DNA from: Clostridium disporicum
Lineage (GTDB): Bacteria > Bacillota > Clostridia > Clostridiales > Clostridiaceae
Reading direction: 5' to 3'
NCBI RefSeq assembly: GCF_001405015.1
Contig: NZ_CYZX01000028.1
Span: 1 to 39,370, forward strand
DNA length: 39,370 nucleotides
Both the position numbers and the translations under genes were made by a program. The notes under the pieces are model-generated. The model had not been told where the DNA came from. It worked only from the letters and a program-made list of their open reading frames with translations, and did not search any database. The stretch's first letter is position 1, and each line of letters opens with the position of its first letter. This document shows, piece by piece, positions 24,631-31,667 of this stretch.

Positions 24631-25371
24631 TCATTTGTTAAAAGTTACTTTCCCATTTAAATCATAATAAGCTCCAACTACCTTTACCTTGCCTTCACTT
24701 ATAAGATTTTTTATTATCTCATCCTCAGATATCTCTTTTACTACTGAATCTATATTAGCTCTTATAGCATCATCAATTGTTCCATTTGAATTTACATTTG
24801 GTTCAATCTTTTCAACTATATCTTCAATATGTCCTGTAGCTTTTTCACCTTTTACTACGCTGTTGTAAGTTGCAGTTACTGCTCCACAACTTTGATGCCC
24901 TATAACAACAATAAGAGGACTATGTAAATGTTCTGCACCATACTCAATAGATCCTAATGCATCATCATCAACAATATTTCCAGCTATTCTTATATCAAAT
25001 ATCTCTCCTAAACCAGCATTAAATATAGTTGTAGGTGTTACTCTTGAATCTGAACAAGAAACTATAACAGCATAAGGATTTTGCCCATCCTTAAGCTCAT
25101 TTCTTCGTGCAGAATCTATATTTCTTAGCTCACTTTTATCACTTAGAAATCTAGCATTCCCATCTTCTAATAATTTCATTGCCTCTTCAGCTGTAGTTAC
25201 CTTTGTATCAACATTTACATTTTCTCCTATACTAGAATCATTCGTTTTATTTTCACTTTGACTAGTTGAAGTATTATTTGAAGTATTACTTCCATCATTT
25301 ACCCCTTTCGATGTGCACCCTGCAAATATAATTGATGTTGCTAATAGCATTGCTATGAAAGCTTTATTCAT
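24631..25371 (-). CDS. Exported lipoprotein beta-carbonic anhydrase
   Basis: The protein has 246 residues. A lipoprotein signal peptide ends in the lipobox IIFAGC (Cys19), followed by a Ser/Asn/Thr-rich linker to about residue 55. The beta-class domain shows its zinc ligands and catalytic dyad as VSCSDSR (Cys, Asp, Arg) and VIGHQSCGAV (His, Cys). GEIFDIRIAGNIVDDDALGSIEYG is the usual core (only in part quoted). The enzyme interconverts CO2 and bicarbonate on the outer face of the membrane. It is first in the urease cluster, so it likely handles CO2 that leaves the cell after urea cleavage. AGGAGG precedes the ATG. Confidence 0.92.
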   Translation of the reverse strand: MNKAFIAMLLATSIIFAGCTSKGVNDGSNTSNNTSTSQSENKTNDSSIGENVNVDTKVTTAEEAMKLLEDGNARFLSDKSELRNIDSARRNELKDGQNPYAVIVSCSDSRVTPTTIFNAGLGEIFDIRIAGNIVDDDALGSIEYGAEHLHSPLIVVIGHQSCGAVTATYNSVVKGEKATGHIEDIVEKIEPNVNSNGTIDDAIRANIDSVVKEISEDEIIKNLISEGKVKVVGAYYDLNGKVTFNK

Positions 25372-25466
25372 ATCAATAACCTCCTTTAACTTTTATATTA
25401 TAAAAATTCTTATAAATAACACTTTCAAATTAAGTTTGCCCAAATACATATAAATTATTTAATAAT

Positions 25467-25513
25467 AATAAAAAATATAGACATAAGTATTATTTTTACT
25501 TATATCTATATTT
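25467..25513 (-). terminator. Terminator after exoA
   Basis: On the minus strand AAATATAGATATAAGTA pairs with TACTTATGTCTATATTT (17 bases, one G-T pair) and continues into a T-rich tail. It separates exoA from the urease cluster. Confidence 0.75.
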
Positions 25514-25524
25514 CTGATTTAAAC

Positions 25525-26277
25525 TTATTTAATTACTAGTTCTACTGGACAATGATCCGAACCAAATATTTCTGTATGTATTTTAGCACTAACTAACTTA
25601 TCTTTTAAAGCTTCTGATACTACAAAATAATCAATTCTCCATCCAGCATTATTTTTTCTTGCATTAAATCTATATGACCACCAAGAATAGCTTCCAGTTA
25701 AATCTGGATAAAAATATCTAAATGTATCTATAAATCCTGAATTTAGTAAAGTAGAAAACTTCTCTCTTTCTTCATCAGTAAATCCAGCATTTTTCCTATT
25801 TGTAGAAGGATTTTTCAAATCTATCTCTTTATGTGCTACATTTAGATCTCCACATAAAATTACAGGCTTATTTCTTTCTAAGCTTTTTAAATAGTTTCTA
25901 AAATCATCCTCCCACTTCATCCTATAATCTAATCTAGCTAATTCATTTTGTGAATTTGGAGTATATACAGTAATTACATAATAATCATCAAATTCTAATG
26001 TTATTACTCTACCTTCTTTATCATGCTCTTCAATATTAATTCCATATGAAACAGTTAAAGGTTTAACTTTTGTAAATATTGCTGTTCCTGAATATCCTTT
26101 TCTTTCTGCGTAGTTCCAATATTGATAATATCCTTCTAACTCTAAGTTTATTTGTCCTTCTTGTAATTTACTTTCTTGAATACAAAAAATATCTGCATCT
26201 ACTTCTTTAAAAAACTCTAGAAATCCTTTCTGCACACAAGCTCTTATTCCATTTACATTCCAAGATATTAATCTCAT
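25525..26277 (-). CDS. Exodeoxyribonuclease III (AP endonuclease)
   Basis: The protein has 250 residues of the ExoIII/ExoA family that repairs abasic sites and trims 3' blocked ends. Motifs are complete: ISWNVNGIRA at the start, FCIQESKLQ with the metal-binding Glu, VYTPNSQN, CGDLNVAH, and GWRIDYFVVS followed by the catalytic GSDHCPVEL. I start at the ATG of MRLISWN because GGAGG lies just upstream. The frame also has an ATG four codons earlier that overlaps that site. It is a single gene with its own terminator. Confidence 0.94.
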   Translation of the reverse strand: MRLISWNVNGIRACVQKGFLEFFKEVDADIFCIQESKLQEGQINLELEGYYQYWNYAERKGYSGTAIFTKVKPLTVSYGINIEEHDKEGRVITLEFDDYYVITVYTPNSQNELARLDYRMKWEDDFRNYLKSLERNKPVILCGDLNVAHKEIDLKNPSTNRKNAGFTDEEREKFSTLLNSGFIDTFRYFYPDLTGSYSWWSYRFNARKNNAGWRIDYFVVSEALKDKLVSAKIHTEIFGSDHCPVELVIK

Positions 26278-26406
26278 ATTTTCCTCCATTGCTTATCATT
26301 TATATTTTAATATTTTATTTATACTATAATCCATATAGATATAAACTTTAAAGCTTTATTTCAAAATAATACTTTTCCATAATTAATCATTAACTTTAAT
26401 TAATCT

Positions 26407-27642
26407 TTAACTATATAATGGGTGCTTCTCGCATAAAGCTGTTACTCTATTTTTCAACTCTCCTAAATCTAAATCTCTATTAGATATTGCATCATTAATT
26501 ATTGAAGCTACTTCAATAATATCCTCTTCTTTAAATCCTCTTGTTGTAACAGCAGCAGTTCCTATTCTAATACCTGAAGTAATAAACGGACTTCTTGTTT
26601 CATTCGGAACAGTATTTTTATTTACAGTAATTCCAATACTATCTAATAGTTTCTCTGCCTCTTTTCCTGTAATATTCTTATTAGATAAATCTACTAATAA
26701 CAGGTGGTTATCTGTTCCATTTGATACTATCTTAAATCCAAAATTAATTAATTCTCTTGAAAGGATTTTACAATTTTTAACTACATCATTTATATAAGTA
26801 ACAAATTCTTCTTCTAAAGCTTCTTTAAAACACACAGCTTTTGCTGCTATAACATGCATAAGTGGTCCACCTTGCATCCCTGGAAAAATATTCTTATCTA
26901 ATTCTTTAGCATACTTTTCTTTACATAAAATTAATCCACCTCTAGGTCCTCTTAATGTTTTATGTGTTGTGGATGTAACAAAATCTGCATATGGAATAGG
27001 TGAAGGATGTACCCCTGCTGCAACTAATCCAGCTATATGAGCCATATCAACCATAAGAATAGCTCCTACCTCATCACATATATCTCTAAATTTTTTAAAA
27101 TCAATTATTCTAGAATAAGCACTAGCTCCTGCTACAATAAGCTTAGGTTTTGTTTCTACAGCTATTCTTCTAACTTCTTCATAATCTATCTCTTCTGTAA
27201 TTTTATCTACACCATAGAAAGCAAATTTAAATAACTTTCCTGAAAAATTTACTGGTGACCCATGAGTTAAATGTCCCCCGTTACTTAAATCCATTCCTAA
27301 TACAGTATCTCCTGGATTTAATACTGAAAAATATACAGCCATATTAGCTTGTGATCCTGAATGTGGTTGTACATTAGCATGTTCAGCATTAAATAACTTT
27401 TTGGCTCTCTCTCGTGCTATTTCTTCTACTGTATCAACTATATGACATCCTCCATAATATCTTTTATTTGGATATCCTTCCGCATATTTATTTGTTAGAT
27501 AAGAACCCATTGCTTCCATTACAGCTTTAGATGTAAAATTTTCTGAAGCTATTAACTCTATTCCATTTTTTTGTCTATCTAATTCACCTTGAACTAAATC
27601 AAAAATTTCTTTATCACTATCTTTTAAATTATTAAAATTCAT
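26407..27642 (-). CDS. glyA: Serine hydroxymethyltransferase
   Basis: This PLP enzyme interconverts serine and glycine and feeds one-carbon units to tetrahydrofolate. The protein has 411 residues. The signature ELIASENFTS is near residue 30, the family's VQPHSGSQAN and VDMAHIAGL follow, and the PLP lysine is in TSTTHKTLRGPRGG (about 227). I start at MNFNNLKDSD because GGTGAT lies upstream. The open frame extends 17 codons further, but a near-consensus promoter lies inside that extension. The gene is divergent from a threonine/serine exporter, which fits an amino-acid theme. Confidence 0.96.
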   Translation of the reverse strand: MNFNNLKDSDKEIFDLVQGELDRQKNGIELIASENFTSKAVMEAMGSYLTNKYAEGYPNKRYYGGCHIVDTVEEIARERAKKLFNAEHANVQPHSGSQANMAVYFSVLNPGDTVLGMDLSNGGHLTHGSPVNFSGKLFKFAFYGVDKITEEIDYEEVRRIAVETKPKLIVAGASAYSRIIDFKKFRDICDEVGAILMVDMAHIAGLVAAGVHPSPIPYADFVTSTTHKTLRGPRGGLILCKEKYAKELDKNIFPGMQGGPLMHVIAAKAVCFKEALEEEFVTYINDVVKNCKILSRELINFGFKIVSNGTDNHLLLVDLSNKNITGKEAEKLLDSIGITVNKNTVPNETRSPFITSGIRIGTAAVTTRGFKEEDIIEVASIINDAISNRDLDLGELKNRVTALCEKHPLYS

Positions 27643-27669
27643 TCTCATCACCTTTTTCTTTTTTTCTAA

Positions 27670-27698
27670 ATTATAATTTTTTTCTAAATACATATCAA
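27670..27698 (-). promoter_or_regulatory. Sigma-A promoter of glyA
   Basis: On the minus strand TTGATA (27693-27698), a 17-base spacer and TATAAT (27670-27675) lie 27 bases before the glyA ATG. It also rules out the longer glyA start. Confidence 0.75.
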
Positions 27699-27719
27699 CT
27701 GTTTTTTTCTCTTATCTAA

Positions 27720-27728
27720 TGTTATAAT
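27720..27728 (+). promoter_or_regulatory. Extended -10 promoter of the exporter genes
   Basis: TG-T-TATAAT (27720-27728) is an extended -10 element 32 bases before the exporter's ATG. No good -35 is present, as is allowed for this type. Confidence 0.5.
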
Positions 27729-27760
27729 ACATAAGTAAAATTAATTTAGGAGAGATAATT

Positions 27761-28519
27761 ATGAATGAAATACTTCAAGTTGCTACTTTTGCAGGACAAA
27801 TGATTCTTGAAAATGGTGGAGAAACTTATAGAGTTGAAGAAACAATTTGTAGAATTTGTAAAGCTTTTGGTGCTGAAGAAGCAGAAAGTTTTGCTACTCC
27901 AACAGGAATTATGGCTTCTATTTGCCATAAAGGTCAAACCTATTCTCTAATTAAGAGAGTGTCAAAAAGAACTGTTGATTTATATAAAATCGATTTAGTA
28001 AATGACTTATCTAGAAATATTCTTACAAAGAATCTTTCAGTTAAAGATTTTAAGTCTGAGCTTCAAAAAATAAATATTAGTGAAAGATATTCAAATAATA
28101 TAACATTACTTTTCTCAGCTTTAGGTGCTGCAGGTTTTGCTATATTATTTGGTGGTAATATGAAAGACTTTCTAGCAGCTTTTATAATAGGATTTATTAT
28201 AAAATTCATAACAATAAAAGGAAGTGATATGCAAATAAATCAATTTTTTATAAATAGTCTATCTGCTGCTGTAGCTTCATTCTTAGCGATAATACTTGTA
28301 AAAATAAATTTAGCAGCAAACCTTGATCAGACTATAATAGGATCTATTATGCTATTAGTTCCTGGTCTTGCAATAACTAATGCTATTAGAGATACTATTG
28401 CTGGCGATTTATTATCAGGACTTACACGTGCAGCTGAGGCTTTTTTAGTTGCTATCTCAATTGCAGTAGGTTCAGGAGCTGTATTAAGCTTTTGGTTATC
28501 TAATATTGGAGGTATATAG
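27761..28519 (+). CDS. Threonine/serine exporter, ThrE N-terminal-type subunit
   Basis: The protein has 252 residues of the ThrE/YjjP (DUF1212) family. A cytoplasmic N-terminal domain begins with the signature ILENGGETYRVEET and EAESFATPTGI. Five membrane segments follow from about residue 113, including PGLAITNAIRDTIAGDLLSG. With the next gene it makes a split version of the exporter that is one chain in Corynebacterium. GGAGAG precedes the ATG. Divergence from glyA suggests that serine or threonine overflow is the substrate; that is inference. Confidence 0.88.
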   Translation: MNEILQVATFAGQMILENGGETYRVEETICRICKAFGAEEAESFATPTGIMASICHKGQTYSLIKRVSKRTVDLYKIDLVNDLSRNILTKNLSVKDFKSELQKINISERYSNNITLLFSALGAAGFAILFGGNMKDFLAAFIIGFIIKFITIKGSDMQINQFFINSLSAAVASFLAIILVKINLAANLDQTIIGSIMLLVPGLAITNAIRDTIAGDLLSGLTRAAEAFLVAISIAVGSGAVLSFWLSNIGGI

Positions 28520-28951
28520 ATGTTAATTTTTCAAACTTTTTCAGCGTTTTTAGCTACATTAGGATTTGGAATAATTTTTAATATTAAAGGAAAAAAACTT
28601 TTTTTTGCATCTCTTGGTGGGGCTATTGGTTGGTTTTTCTATTCATTATCACTAAAATTTAATTTTTCTGAGCTATCATCATTATTTATATCTGCTATAT
28701 TTTTTAGCTCTTATTGTGAAATATTTGCAAGAATATTAAAAACACCAGTTACTACTTTAGTAATTTGTTCACTTATTCCATTAGTACCTGGTGGTGGTAT
28801 GTATTATACTATGCTAGAAGCCGTAAATGGTAATGTATCAAGTTCATTAGATCTAGGTTTAAATACTCTAGCATCTGCTGGAACACTTGCTCTAGGAATA
28901 ATTTTCGTATCTACTATAACAAAATTAGTAACTACACATAAAAGACATTAA
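28520..28951 (+). CDS. Threonine/serine exporter, ThrE_2-type subunit
   Basis: The protein has 143 residues with four or five membrane segments, of the YjjB/ThrE_2 family. The conserved SLIPLVPGGGMYYTM and an early GFGIIFNIKGK are visible. It starts immediately after the partner gene's stop, with GGAGG inside the partner's last codons, so the two subunits should be made together. A strong terminator overlaps its stop codon. Confidence 0.88.
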   Translation: MLIFQTFSAFLATLGFGIIFNIKGKKLFFASLGGAIGWFFYSLSLKFNFSELSSLFISAIFFSSYCEIFARILKTPVTTLVICSLIPLVPGGGMYYTMLEAVNGNVSSSLDLGLNTLASAGTLALGIIFVSTITKLVTTHKRH

Positions 28952-28983
28952 AAAAGGAAATGAACTAAATCATTTCCTTTTTT
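28950..28983. terminator. Bidirectional terminator
   Basis: AAAAAAGGAAATGA-(loop)-TCATTTCCTTTTTT is a perfect 14-base stem. On the plus strand it ends the exporter transcript. On the minus strand it would end the candidate small RNA. Confidence 0.88.
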
Positions 28984-29031
28984 AAGTTAAGGAGAAATAT
29001 AAAATCTCATTTGCAAAATGTCTTAACTCAT
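28950..29031 (-). ncRNA. Candidate small RNA of about 80 bases
   Basis: A near-consensus promoter (29038-29066) reads leftward into an 80-base stretch with no open frame and then the terminator at 28950-28983. The predicted RNA has an outer stem of seven pairs (29022-29028 with 28985-28991) and an inner GAGA/UCUC pair, and contains UUUCUCCUUAAC, which is complementary to a ribosome binding site. This layout matches CU-rich trans-acting small RNAs of Firmicutes. The start is inferred from the promoter; no known family was recognised. Confidence 0.55.
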
Positions 29032-29037
29032 ATTTGA

Positions 29038-29066
29038 ATTGTACAAGTTAATAAATTATTTGTCAA
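29038..29066 (-). promoter_or_regulatory. Strong sigma-A promoter for the candidate small RNA
   Basis: On the minus strand a perfect TTGACA (29061-29066), a 17-base spacer and TACAAT (29038-29043) with an upstream TG (extended -10). It is the best promoter match in the window and has no protein gene behind it. Confidence 0.75.
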
Positions 29067-29084
29067 TAATTTATTATTTTTTTT
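29049..29084 (+). repeat. Inverted repeat with T run, overlapping a -35 box
   Basis: TAATAAATTATT-TGTC-AATAATTTATTA is a perfect 12-base inverted repeat followed by eight T on the plus strand. It overlaps the -35 of the small-RNA promoter. It could be an operator or a rightward terminator. Confidence 0.55.
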
Positions 29085-29151
29085 ATCAATTTACTAATAA
29101 ACTATATCAATATATTTATTTTTTAATAATCTACATTATTTGTAATTCTAA

Positions 29152-29421
29152 TTACTTTATAAAAGTATTTATATTTTTTATAAGCTTCTTTATACTCTCA
29201 TATTCTTTAGATTCTTCATCTAATTGCAAACAATTATTTGCATAACTCTCAATAAGTAGTCCTCCAACCTTATTAATAGCAGATCTTACAGCTGACACTT
29301 GAATTAATATATCATCACAACATACATTTTTTTCAACCATACCTTGTATGCCTTTAACTTGTCCTTCTATTCTCTTTAGTCTATTTATAATATCTTTATT
29401 AAGTTTATCATTACTATCCAT
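29152..29421 (-). CDS. CsoR/RcnR-family transcriptional repressor
   Basis: The protein has 89 residues in the all-helical DUF156 family of metal or sulfide sensors. The family start is RLKRIEGQVKGIQGMVE. The sensing residues of copper CsoR are Cys-His-Cys. Here they read Cys35 (with Cys34 beside it), Tyr60 in place of His, and Cys64 in ESYANNCL. Loss of the histidine argues against a classical copper site and leaves sulfide/persulfide or another metal as options. It stands alone, without an adjacent copA or sulfur gene. GGAGAG precedes the ATG. Confidence 0.85.
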   Translation of the reverse strand: MDSNDKLNKDIINRLKRIEGQVKGIQGMVEKNVCCDDILIQVSAVRSAINKVGGLLIESYANNCLQLDEESKEYESIKKLIKNINTFIK

Positions 29422-29542
29422 TATTTTCTCTCCTAATACCTACATATGCTATATTGTAACACTTAAATTAGAATTTGTGAAATTTTGTTATAAAATCATA
29501 TTTCAATATATAAATTATTATAAGAAAATCTTTTTTAATTAT

Positions 29543-29570
29543 AAAATCCCAGCTTTACAGCTGGGATTTT
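29543..29570. terminator. Terminator
   Basis: AAAATCCCAGCT-TTAC-AGCTGGGATTTT is a perfect 12-base stem flanked by A and T. It lies directly after the stop of the 47-residue gene and works in either direction. Confidence 0.85.
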
Positions 29571-29571
29571 T

Positions 29572-29715
29572 CTATTTTTTCTTTGTTAACTTTTTATATA
29601 ATTTTGCATTTGAAATTAAGTCCATAAAATCATCAGCCATTTCAACTAAAAGATTTCCTTTTAATTTACCTTTATGAAGTTTTCTCTTAACATTTTTCAT
29701 AGGACCTTTTTTCAT
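29572..29715 (-). CDS. Small basic protein of 47 residues
   Basis: GGAGG lies eight bases before the ATG and a strong terminator follows the stop, so I accept it as a gene. The product begins MKKGPMKNVKRKLHKGKLKG, continues with an acidic-hydrophobic helix NLLVEMADDFMDLIS, and ends KKLTKKK. It is predicted to be an amphipathic helix between two basic arms. I do not recognise the family. A 12-base palindrome TTACTATAGTAA (29734-29745) sits between the likely promoter region and the ribosome binding site. Confidence 0.6.
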   Translation of the reverse strand: MKKGPMKNVKRKLHKGKLKGNLLVEMADDFMDLISNAKLYKKLTKKK

Positions 29716-29829
29716 CTTAAGTTCCTCCTATCTTTACTATAGTAAGTACAATATATATTTTATACAAAATATAATTTTTTATCCTTGTACTTTTGTAAAA
29801 CAGATTATAAAAGTAAACTTCATTAATAC

Positions 29830-29862
29830 AAAAGAGCTAAAGTTATCTCCTTTAGCTCTTTT
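29830..29862. terminator. Terminator after aspS
   Basis: AAAAGAGCTAAAG/CTTTAGCTCTTTT, a 13-base stem, lies just beyond the aspS stop and closes the long leftward housekeeping unit. Confidence 0.88.
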
Positions 29863-29866
29863 ACAA

Positions 29867-31651
29867 TTATTCAGCTTTATCTACTTTAGCAATTCCTAAT
29901 TCATCTAATTGTTTTTGATCAACTACGTTTGGTGCTTCACTTAAGTAACAGTATGCATTTTGGTTTTTAGGGAATGCAACAACATCTTTAATATTGTCTG
30001 TTCCAGATAAGAACATTACCATTCTATCAAGTCCAAATGCTAATCCTCCATGTGGTGGTGGTCCAAACTTAAATGCATCTATTAAGAATCCAAATCTTTC
30101 TTGAGCTGATTCTTCTGTAAATCCTAAAGCTTTGAACATTCTTGTTTGTAAGTTTGAATCATGTATTCTTATTGATCCTCCACCTAGCTCTTCACCATTA
30201 AGAACTAAGTCATATGCCTTAGATCTAACTGCTCCTGGGTTTGATTCTAACATATCTAAATCTTCATCCATTGGTGCTGTAAATGGATGGTGAGCTGCAA
30301 AATATCTTCCCTCTTCTTCATCATATTCAAATAATGGGAATTCTGTAATCCAACAGAAGTTAAATTCTGATTTATCTTTAATTAAATCAAATTGTTTAGC
30401 TAATTCTAATCTAAGTGCACCTAAACTTTGGAATACAACAGAATTTTTATCAGAAACCATAAGTATTGCATCTCCATTTTCAGCTCCCATAGTTTTAACT
30501 ATGTTCTCTGTAACTTCATCAGTTAAGAATTTAGCTATAGAAGATTTATTCCCATCTTCTTTAAGTTGAATCCAAGCAAGCCCTTTAGCTTTATATGTCT
30601 TAACAAAATCAACTAATTTATCTAATTGCTTTCTTCCTAAATCAGCTCCACCTTTTAAGCATAAAGCTCTAACAGATCCACCATTTTCTATAGCAGATTT
30701 AAATACTACAAAATCCATATCTTTAACAGCTTCTGTTATATCAGTTATTTCCATTCCAAATCTTAAATCTGGTTTGTCTGAACCGTACTTTTCCATAGCT
30801 TCTTTAAATGGCATTCTTCTAATTGGAAGTTTTATTTCATGACCTAATACCTCTTTAAATACATGGGCTACAAGACCTTCATTCATAGCCATTACATCAT
30901 CTTGCTCAACAAAACTCATTTCTAAATCTATTTGAGTAAACTCTGGTTGTCTATTTGCTCTTAAATCTTCATCTCTAAAACATTTAGCTATTTGGAAGTA
31001 TCTATCAAATCCAGATACCATTAATAATTGTTTAAATATTTGAGGTGATTGAGGAAGTGCGTAGAACATTCCTGGATAGTTTCTTGATGGAACTAAATAA
31101 TCTCTAGCTCCTTCTGGTGTACTCTTAGTTAGTATTGGAGTTTCAACTTCTAAGAAACCATTATCACTTAAGTAATTTCTTACTGCCATAGCCGCTTTAC
31201 TTCTAATCATAAAAATTCTTTGCATGTCAGGTCTTCTAAGATCTAAATATCTATACTTTAGTCTTATATTCTCTGCTGCATCTAAATCTTCCTTTATATA
31301 TATTGGAGGAGTTTCAGATTCTGAAAGAACTTTTATACTTTCACACATTAACTCAACCATACCAGTTGCCATATTTTCATTAGGAGATTGTCTCTTAACT
31401 ATTTCTCCTGTAACTGCTATACAGTACTCTGGTCTTACAGCTTTTGCTTTTTCAAAGCTTTCAGCATTTATTTCTTCACCAAAAACTATTTGCATTATTC
31501 CAGTTCTATCTCTAAGATCTATAAATTGTAGACCTCCTAATTTTCTATTTCTTTGAACCCATCCCATAAGAGTAACTTTTTGTCCTATATTAGTTTCTCT
31601 AGGTTCTCCACACATAAGGCTTCTTTTTAAGCCATTTAAAGCTTCACCCAT
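29867..31651 (-). CDS. aspS: Aspartyl-tRNA synthetase
   Basis: The protein has 594 residues, the bacterial type with an inserted GAD domain. The N-terminal anticodon-binding domain shows VTLMGWVQRNRKLGGLQFIDLRDR (cited in part). Class II motif 2 is FRDEDLRANRQPEFTQID and motif 3 is GLAFGLDRMVMFLSG. I start at the ATG of MGEALNGLKRS, eight bases after AGGAGG. An ATG two codons earlier is only two bases from that site. It follows hisS by 16 bases. Absence of gatCAB nearby leaves open whether it also charges tRNA-Asn. Confidence 0.97.
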   Translation of the reverse strand: MGEALNGLKRSLMCGEPRETNIGQKVTLMGWVQRNRKLGGLQFIDLRDRTGIMQIVFGEEINAESFEKAKAVRPEYCIAVTGEIVKRQSPNENMATGMVELMCESIKVLSESETPPIYIKEDLDAAENIRLKYRYLDLRRPDMQRIFMIRSKAAMAVRNYLSDNGFLEVETPILTKSTPEGARDYLVPSRNYPGMFYALPQSPQIFKQLLMVSGFDRYFQIAKCFRDEDLRANRQPEFTQIDLEMSFVEQDDVMAMNEGLVAHVFKEVLGHEIKLPIRRMPFKEAMEKYGSDKPDLRFGMEITDITEAVKDMDFVVFKSAIENGGSVRALCLKGGADLGRKQLDKLVDFVKTYKAKGLAWIQLKEDGNKSSIAKFLTDEVTENIVKTMGAENGDAILMVSDKNSVVFQSLGALRLELAKQFDLIKDKSEFNFCWITEFPLFEYDEEEGRYFAAHHPFTAPMDEDLDMLESNPGAVRSKAYDLVLNGEELGGGSIRIHDSNLQTRMFKALGFTEESAQERFGFLIDAFKFGPPPHGGLAFGLDRMVMFLSGTDNIKDVVAFPKNQNAYCYLSEAPNVVDQKQLDELGIAKVDKAE

Positions 31652-31667
31652 CGTCATTTCCTCCTAA

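Noticed and set aside
27643..27693. N-terminal extension of glyA by 17 codons
   Set aside because: A TTGATA-17-TATAAT promoter sits inside it and the better ribosome binding site serves the inner ATG.
29039..29245. Rightward 68-codon frame at the small-RNA promoter
   Set aside because: Tyr/Ile/Phe-rich translation of A+T-rich DNA, no ribosome binding site, overlaps the CsoR-like gene and a T run.
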